A stretch of DNA of 64,000 nt from Dactylorhiza incarnata (lineage: Eukaryota > Streptophyta > Magnoliopsida > Asparagales > Orchidaceae): the NCBI GenBank assembly GCA_033032865.1, contig JAWHQI010000148.1, positions 2,871,501 to 2,935,500 on the forward strand, read 5' to 3'. Shown here one piece after another: positions 57,478 to 64,000 of the stretch. Positions within the stretch are counted from its first letter, which is position 1. Each line of letters starts with the position of its first letter. The position numbers were made by a program, and so were the translations under genes. The notes beneath the pieces were generated by a model. The model was not told where the DNA came from and searched no databases. It saw only the letters and a list, made by a program, of their open reading frames with translations.

Positions 57478-58795
57478 CATAGAAATAATCATCATATACG
57501 TCGACTCAGGGCCACACGTATTGTGCTCTCAAGGTACGACATCCACAAGTCCTTTTTCAACTTGGATGGTCAAACCGATTGAGCTAGGTCGTACACACTT
57601 CATGTTTTTCGGCTTCTTCCATAAGATGGCGTACCGAGGGGCTCCCTCACCACTGACCACTATGGGAGGGTTCAGATCAAGCTAGGCCCAGCTCAATCAT
57701 TGTGAACACATGATGCCGGTAAGCTTTCACCTCAGCCCGACAAAAAACAACCGCACTGGGTCATCAGAACAGCCTCAGGGGCCATTTCTACATGCACACT
57801 GTGATATTTTGTATCACTAGCACTAGCGCGGGCACTAGCACTAGCGCGGGCACAAGCTAATAGAACTCATTTATGCCAGCTCTTTCTGGTATTTCCTGGA
57901 GGTAGCCTCTAGGACTCCCTGCAGCACATCACAACACTCAGAACCCGAAAACAAGCATACATACTCGGAGACTTCTCCGGAGTGCAATATAACATATCAA
58001 CATAACCAATCCAGACCAACCTGTCCAGATGGGCTTCACACAGTATGCCTATGTCCGTACATCGATATGGACACTATATGCAATTTTCTACGGGGAGACT
58101 CCATATCAACCCATCAAAAGAGCATATCCACTAATTAGTGGAAATCTTCTAGCTACTATGCGAATCAAAGGACTACCCTGTCCAGAGATTTAGGAGGAGA
58201 ATCATTACCCTTGATGCTCATTTCAGTGCCATCGGACCAGGATTCCTCTCCACGCGGTCGAAGACGGCACAAGAACTCAAGAAGCCTTCTACCTTGGACT
58301 TGCCTAGCCAACAAGACTTCCATCCTCTGACTTCTACTTCCTAGCCTTAGGAGAGAGATAGGATCAGAGGGAACTTAAGAGAAAACTATGGCCTGAAGGC
58401 TATATATAATAAACCGTTACCGCCGACGCTAGCCACTAGCGCCTGGCGCTAGCCCAGAGGCGGTACGGCTTAGCCGCTTATGGATTCGTCGAGAAATGCT
58501 ACCGCTACCGCTAGCGCTACCGCCTGCGCTAGCTCTCTACAAGCCGAATTCACGAGTGCGCAACATAATTTGTCGGAATACATTTGTCGGGAAACAATGT
58601 CATCGAGGAGCAACCGCTAGCGCTAGCACTCGATAATGCATCTTGATGCTTTCGACGATACACACAAGTCCCTTCGTCGATATGCTACTAATTCGACAAT
58701 AAGAGCTACCGCCGCCGCTAGCCCTAGCACCCGGCGCTAGCTCCTTAGCTTAGTACACCACGAATTCTTTGCACCTAAAGATTGGGGGTCTTACA
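57478..58795 (-). repeat. 3' LTR of H, proximal part with promoter palindromes
   Basis: Ends (plus strand) GGTCTTACA next to the polypurine tract. A TATA box on the minus strand lies at 58399-58411 (TATTATATATAGCC). Palindromes of the TAGCGCC-GGCGCTA type lie at 58416-58456, including a perfect 17-mer 58436-58452, and at 58500-58535, 58610-58632 and 58708-58745. A direct repeat CACTAGCACTAGCGCGGG is at 57816-57853. No gene is present. Confidence 0.8.
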
Positions 58796-58826
58796 TTCCC
58801 CCCCCCCCCCCCCCCCCCCCTTAAAA
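58796..58826 (-). other. Polypurine tract of H (23-G run)
   Basis: On the minus strand AA-rich then 23 G (plus strand C at 58798-58820) then AA directly precede the 3' LTR start. The run length may be unreliable in the assembly. Confidence 0.8.
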
Positions 58827-58890
58827 AGAATTTCGTCTCGAAATTCTACCGGTGCACGAACTATACAGATACAAAAGTTAGCTCTGTACC

Positions 58891-61800
58891 TTAACATAAC
58901 AACTCAGGGAACTCCTCAAGCATGGTCTGCTCTCTCTCCCACAAAATCTCCTCACGCCCGTAATTGTCCCAGCAGACTTTGACCATTCTGATCAACTTGT
59001 TCTGTAACTGCTTGATTTTAGTGTCTTCAATCCGAATGGGCTTGACCCTTGTCGCTAGCCCACTTTTGATCGGCAGTTGGACATCATCCATAAGCATTTG
59101 AGTAGGCTCTTGCATAGCCTTCCTCAGCACAGAAATGTGGAACACATCATGCAAACTACTCAGCTCTGTCAAAAGAGCTAGACGATAGGCAGCTTCATCA
59201 AATCATTCCAGTATCTCAAACGGCCCAAGGTATCTGGGACTCAACTGTTTCAAGCGTCGAATCCTTAACACACCCTTAAATGATTTAATTTTGAGATAAA
59301 CCCAGTCGCCCACGGTGAACTCGATGTTTCTGCGTCTGGCATTATAGTACTTCGCTTGCTTATCTTGTGCAATCAGCAATCTCTCCTGGATTGTTCGAAC
59401 AGTCGAAGTAGCATCTTCAACTTCCTTTCACTTAAACAGCTTAGTTTCGCCCGTCTCCGCCCAAGACAAAGGTGTACGACACTTCTTCCCATAAAGTGAT
59501 TCAAAAGGCGCCATTTTCAAGCTTGCTTGCTAGCTGTTATTATAAGCAAACTCGATCATAAAATGATGATCCTCCCACCTCTTTTCGAAATCCAAGGCGC
59601 ACATTCAGAGCATATCCTCCAAAGTCCTGTTGGTCTATTCTGTCTGCCCATTCGTTTGAGGGTGGAAGGCAGTGCTAAATTTCAGCTTGGTACCCAACAG
59701 TTGGTGGTTTAGCCTCCAATCTTTCGACGTGAAGCACCCATCTTGGTCACTTACGATGCTACGGGGCACACCGTGCAATCGCACTATGCTATCAACATAT
59801 AATTTTGCTAACTTTTCCATTGATTCATCCCACCAGTTCGAAATGAAGTGTGCAACTTTTGTCAAATGGTCCACAATCACCCAAATGGCATCGTTCCCGA
59901 ACTGTGATCTCGGCAAACCATGCACGAAATCCAGAGAAATATCATCGAATTTCCATTCTGGAATAGGTAACGACTTCAGGAAACCTCCAGGTTTTCGGCA
60001 TTCAGCCTTCACGAGCACGCAAGTGTGACACTTGGCTACGTATAAGGCGATATCTTTCTTTAAACCCGGCCACCATAATAGCTTCTTCATATCCTGGTAT
60101 ATTTTTGTGCTCCCTGGGTGGATTGAGTACTTAGTAATGTGTGCCTCGTACATCAACTCCTCCCATAATTTACCAACATTGGGGATGCACAGACGACTGT
60201 CTTTCCACAAAAGACCATCTTCCAAAGAAAACTCGGTATTAGACCCATCCCTGGTCTCTGCCATATACCGCTTCATGCTTTCATCAAGTTCCAATGCCAA
60301 TCAGACTCTGTCCGCAAGGTCCCACTATACCTCTGTCTAGTTCAAACATGCTGTGGAACTGGTTCTTTTATCCATACAGGAAGTCTCCAAGGCCTCCAAG
60401 TCACTGATCAGACGCAGATCATGCATCTGAATCCAGTTCGCTTGTACAGAAGCCCTCCGACTCAAAGCATCTGCGACAACATTTCCCTTCTCGGGAGTGT
60501 AGTGGATATTAAAAATGTAGTCCCCCAGGAACTCTGTCCACCTTCGTTGTCGCATATTCAGCTCTTTCGGATCTATTAGGTACTTCAGGCTCTTATGGTC
60601 CGTACAGATGCCGATCTTCACGCCATACAAATAATGCCTCCAAAGTTTAAGAGCGAATATCACGACCGCTAGCTCCAAGTCATGGACCGGATAATTCCTC
60701 TCTTGCACTGTCAGTTGGCGAGAGCCATACGCAATAACCTGACCATGCCGAGGAAGAACGCAGCCTAAGCCACTCCCTAACGCATCGATGTAGATTTCAA
60801 TGCCTTTTGTACCACATGGCAAACATAGGATTGGCGTCGTGGTCAGATGACTCTTCAGCTCTTCAAAAGCTCGCGCGCACTCTAGCGACCAAATGAACTT
60901 CTGATCATTCCTAGTCAGTTTCGTGAGAGGCAGAGCTATGCTCGAGATGTTCTCTACAAAGCGCCTGTAATAGCTAGCAAGTCCTAGGAAACTTCGGACT
61001 TCCGCAACAGTAGTCAACACAGGCCACTCCCGTATTGCAACTTTCTTTGCAGGATCCACTGCAATGCCCTCTCCACTTACCACATGACCTAGTAATGCCA
61101 CCGAGGACAGCCAATACTCACTCTTTGAGAACTTGGCATACAACTGACTTCGCCTTAGGGTATCCAATAGAATGCGCAAGTGAATCACATGTTCTTCTTC
61201 TGACTGAGCGTATACCAGAATATTATATATGATGACAATAACAAATTGGTCTAGCCACTCTCGAAACGTTCAATTCATCAGATCCATAAATACCGATGGA
61301 GCATTCGTCAAGCCAAATGGCATCATTATGAACTCAAAGTGCCCATAATGGGTACTAAACACCGTCTTGGGAATGTCACATTCCCGAATTCACAACTGGT
61401 AGTAGCCAGACTTCAAATCCAGCTTTGAGTACACAGTTGATCCAACTAGCTGATAGAACAAGTCATCGATTCGCGAAATCAGATACTTATTCTTTTCTAT
61501 CAGCTTGTTCAATTCACGGTAGTCTATGCACATACGCAAGCTTTCGTCCTTCTTCTTCACAAAGAGGACCGGTGCACTCCAAGGGGATGAGCTTGGACGT
61601 ATATATCCTAGCTCTAGCAACTCCTGCAACTGAACTTTCAACTCCACCATATCCTTTTGCGTAATTTGGTATGGTGAGCATGCCACAGGTTTGGCACCTG
61701 ACAACAGCTAAATAGAGAAGTCAATCTCTCGCTGAGGTTGAGCCCCAGAAAGATCTTTTGGAAAAAAATCTGCATACTCCAATACGATCGGGACATCACA

Positions 61801-62190
61801 CAAACTGGGCTTTGGCTCAGATGTCTCCAATAATGTGAATAACAACTTTGTGCCTTTTCGAACCGCCATGACTACTTGGAGAGCAGACATGAACATCTTG
61901 CTCGATCCTCACAAACTGGTAAATGTAGTCTCACGTTCAGTATTCTGCCCTAGCATGACCTCCTTCAAGTTGCAATCAATGCATGCATGTTGCTTCAAAA
62001 GTGAGTCCATACCAAAGATAACATCAAACTCGGACATCGGCAGCATCGACGCTTCCAAGTCAAACTCATGACTTCCTATCCGCACCTGAACGCTACAAAC
62101 TCTGTCCGCTTGCATTGACACCCATTTGGCATCACCACATCCAGTCTGTCCTTTGCCACTAAAGAAGTCACTCCAGTACGCAGTATGAAA
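58891..62190 (-). pseudogene. pol of element H: protease remnant, RT, RNase H, integrase, chromodomain
   Basis: Minus strand. The C-terminal protease (FDVIFGMDSLLKQHACIDC) is at 62188-61909; its active site is lost at the junction with M. Reverse transcriptase at 61896-61390 has [20 protein letters not shown] and [11 protein letters not shown]. The catalytic box reads IIYNILVY (61222-61227) where Gypsy elements have FIDDILVY, so both catalytic Asp are lost. RNase H at 61188-60337 has LDALGSG-like text and ADALSRRA. The integrase HHCC region (HPGSTK to CHTC), DFVHGLP, SDQDGCF and NGQTE lie at 60300-59635. After further stops, 59172-58891 carries FHISVLRK and a chromodomain-like end (VKVCWDNYGREEILWERE). 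At least eight stops or shifts. The C-terminal chromodomain and LTR ends support a Tekay-type chromovirus. Confidence 0.88.
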
Positions 62191-62996
62191 CCTCCTAGCC
62201 GCCGCCCCCCCCCCCCCCCCCCTCTCTTGGTGTGACTCCAAGGCCGCCTCCCTCCATCCTCTTCGGTACGACTCCGGCGAGACTTCCGCGGTGCGACTCC
62301 AAGGAAGAAAGGGTGTTTCTCCATTCGGTGCGACGCCGGTGGAAACGTGGAGAGAGTGATTCTCCCACCATTATCTTGTGTGTTCATCTTCTTGGTTGGG
62401 TAACCCCTCTCTTTGCTAGTGATTCTTGCTACGCTTGTTTTTGTGGAGGTTTTTGTCGAATCGTTTTATCCGCGGCTTTAATTTCTTCGCTTGCAAAAAT
62501 ATGAGATCAAAGTGTTGTTATTGAATCTCTTGTTGTTCGGATCGGGTAGATCCGGTGCGGGAGCGAAACTCGGCCTAGCCTTGGTTTGCTCTCCAAGATT
62601 GGCGCACTTAGCGCTAACGAGGGAGTTAGTCTCAACTAGAGCTTAATCACCGCTTGAATGTTCACCACCGCTCCTAAATATTGCCGCTGCGTTTTGTAAA
62701 GAATCGATTGATGAAATAGATGCTTGTGTAGGTGCGGTGAGTTGTGTGCTTGTTGGAGAGGTAGGTCTTAAGGACGTTGTATCGAGTCCGGCTAACGGTG
62801 AGTCGTGTGCTTGTTGGAGAGGTAGGTCTTAAGGACGTTGTATCGAGTCCCGCATATTTATTTTCAATCGGATTTGGGAGCCAACCGACCCCTTTTTGTT
62901 CGCTCTTGGTCGGAGCCCTCCTATGTTGTATTACTTTTTGTGATGAATATGTTTCCGTTAGCGTAACGTCCACGTCGTCACGGTACCACTACATCA
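62191..62996 (+). repeat. LTR of M, 5' part missing
   Basis: Aligns with 2719-3512 and ends CTACATCA. It has an 18-C run at 62205-62222 where LTR I has only five C, and the two-copy 60-bp repeat at 62737-62853. Frames across it (62076-62504) are not genes. Confidence 0.85.
62737..62853 (+). repeat. Two-copy 60-bp tandem repeat in U5 of M
   Basis: Two units with GTGTGCTTGTTGGAGAGGTA and AAGGACGTTGTATCGAGTCC, as in LTR I at 3251-3371. The M copies are more alike than the I copies. Confidence 0.8.
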
Positions 62997-62999
62997 ATT

Positions 63000-63011
63000 T
63001 GGTATCAAAGC
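63000..63011 (+). other. Primer binding site of M
   Basis: TGGTATCAAAGC, three bases after the LTR; one base from the initiator Met-tRNA primer site TGGTATCAGAGC. Confidence 0.85.
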
Positions 63012-63478
63012 CGGTCGTTTCAACTCCCACGTTGCAAACATCCTCGCTGCGATCCTTGTTGGTCATTCTAATCAATAGGAAAATCTGAAAATTTTCGGAT
63101 TGGTCTGCGTTTAGCAAATTCTCTGAAATTTAAAACTTGTTAGAAAATTCTGAAATTTTTTCTGTAGCTTCCTGCACGTATTTCCAACAACATTAGAATT
63201 GAAACTTTTTCGATTCGTCCTCATTAGGTCGGCCTAAAAATTGGAAGCGTCGTATTTCTGTCCAGGTGGTGTGCGAATAACGTTCTGAAATCTGAAATTT
63301 TTGTCAAACTTCAAAAAAAAAATTTTAACGATCTCCGTATTACGCACATCAGGAATCTATAAAGTATCCTATGTTCAATCTAGCTACAGCCCTAGGAAAA
63401 ATCATCTTCCCAAAATTTTCCTGAACCTGAATGCGAACTAGGCTAGGCACGGAGTACACGACACCGTCTACGTCTAGG
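63012..63478 (+). other. Leader of M
   Basis: No frame is supported. It has repeated short segments with CTGAAATTT, which occurs at least three times, and an A-run at 63313-63321. It ends just before the gag start. Confidence 0.6.
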
Positions 63479-64000
63479 ATGGCCGCGAATCAACACGACG
63501 ATCCAAACACCGAGGCCATAGCAGTCCTACGCACCGAGCTGACTGAACTTAGGACGATGTTAGAACAAATCTTACGGAATCAAGGAGGACCGCCACCACC
63601 ACCCGGTGATGTTGAGGGGCCCAACCGGCACCAACCGGTCTCTGATTCGGATTCTGATGAGGGCTATCCCCGAGTGCCCCCTCGAGAGCGCCGCCCCGAG
63701 CGTGGTTTTGATATCACTAGAGCCATCAAGATTGATGCCCCCACCTACGATGGCATGGGAGACCCCCAAGTCTTCCTTAGCTGGGTAGTTGATATGGAAT
63801 GTTACTACCAGTGGCACAATCTCACGGATCTCCAAAAGGTCCAAGTCGCCCGCATGAAGTTGACAGATCGTGCGAAAACCTTTTGGATGAATGAGGAAAG
63901 GAGGTTGAGAGCCGGACAGGAAGTCCCACCTATCGGATGGGCGGTGATGAAAAATTTGATCACCGACCAATACATTCCCGCTTACCACCGAACCAAAATG
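63479..64000 (+). CDS. gag of element M, partial (open to the window end)
   Basis: ATG at 63479 opens 174 codons without a stop to the last base. This start is the first ATG of the frame after the leader, and an in-frame TAG lies upstream. The N-terminus has a leucine heptad-like helix (LRTELTELRTMLEQIL), then a Pro-rich and acidic linker, then the start of a Gypsy gag core. Typical core motifs are APTYDGMGDPQVFLSWVVDM, with a Trp and Tyr pair (YYQW), and MKLTDRAKTFW. These are the hallmarks of the capsid domain of chromovirus-type Gypsy elements, which assembles the virus-like particle in the cytoplasm. No lesion is visible. The rest, including any zinc knuckle and pol, is outside the window. 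Confidence 0.88.
   Translation, partial: MAANQHDDPNTEAIAVLRTELTELRTMLEQILRNQGGPPPPPGDVEGPNRHQPVSDSDSDEGYPRVPPRERRPERGFDITRAIKIDAPTYDGMGDPQVFLSWVVDMECYYQWHNLTDLQKVQVARMKLTDRAKTFWMNEERRLRAGQEVPPIGWAVMKNLITDQYIPAYHRTKM

Larger units (their letters stand above)
19495..62190 (-). mobile_element. Element H: Tekay-type chromovirus (Gypsy), split by B, 5' part missing
   Basis: The 3' LTR is made of 19495-20023 and 57478-58795, interrupted by B at the target CACCG. In element sense it begins TGTAAGACCCCC, right after a G-rich polypurine tract, and ends GGGTGTTACA. Minus-strand pol follows at 58891-62190 and ends with a chromodomain-like segment. The protease N-terminus, gag, primer site and 5' LTR are lost at the junction with M near 62190. 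The left edge cuts J's gag. Confidence 0.85.
62191..64000 (+). mobile_element. Element M: Gypsy element (chromovirus-like gag), runs off the window
   Basis: A 5'-truncated LTR (62191-62996) is followed by a primer site, a 0.47-kb leader and an open gag frame to the end of the window. The LTR is the same family as solo LTR I but lacks the first 500 or so bases, including the hairpin and TATA box. The left junction joins H protease directly to LTR text at the shared CTAGCCGCCGCC string. Confidence 0.85.

Noticed and set aside
62076..62504. Overlapping frames across the H/M junction
   Set aside because: They join H protease remnant or antisense LTR text and are created by the junction and the C run.
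63572..63988. 138-codon minus-strand frame at the right edge
   Set aside because: It is the shadow of M gag, whose plus-strand frame has typical capsid motifs.

Overview
The window is plant nuclear DNA made almost entirely of nested LTR retrotransposons. I see no host protein-coding gene, tRNA or rRNA. The Ty1/copia SIRE-type, Ty3/gypsy Tekay-type and Athila-type elements, their iMet-tRNA and Athila-style primer sites, and long AT-rich 3' regions point to a repeat-rich angiosperm-type genome. I do not name a species. Element letters (L, I, F, E, J, H, B, K, C, D, G, M) are mine.

Left part (1-19494). L is an LTR of about 1.7 kb (8 to ~1710). It is followed by a 0.5-kb fragment with a 21-bp-period tandem repeat. 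I is a solo LTR (2214-3512, target duplication ACTAG) that sits in F, a minus-strand SIRE-like element (3513-16577). F's 5' LTR is split by a second minus-strand SIRE-like element, E (7498-15768, duplication CAAAA). Both E and F carry only a shortened gag and no pol. F itself interrupts a decayed minus-strand Copia polyprotein, J (16578-19494).

Main nest (19495-62190). H is a minus-strand Tekay-type chromovirus. Its 3' LTR is split by B (20024-57472, duplication CACCG), a plus-strand element with Athila-style ends that encodes only a broken gag-like protein. B's 5' LTR is split by K (21540-31086, duplication TATAG), a full-length SIRE element with a broken gag-pol. B's 3' LTR is split by C (35212-57088), a minus-strand SIRE-like element that has lost gag-pol. 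C holds D (36303-47400, duplication CTCCC), a plus-strand Athila-type element that is nearly complete, and G (50967 to ~56053), a very long Tekay-like LTR. C also keeps an antisense ORF (49888-50628) that looks like a plant transposon-associated protein. Insertion order outward to inward is therefore J, H, B, C, D.

Right edge (62191-64000). M has an LTR related to solo LTR I but lacking its 5' part. A primer site and an open gag frame follow, and gag runs off the end of the window.

The most striking signal is not a gene. Seven different LTR families, from both Copia and Gypsy, each carry a family-specific set of GC-rich dyad palindromes directly upstream of the TATA box. The arms are nearly identical between Copia element C and Gypsy element H. 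The same motifs recur inside SIRE 3' regions, next to the antisense ORF, and once inside K's gag reading frame.
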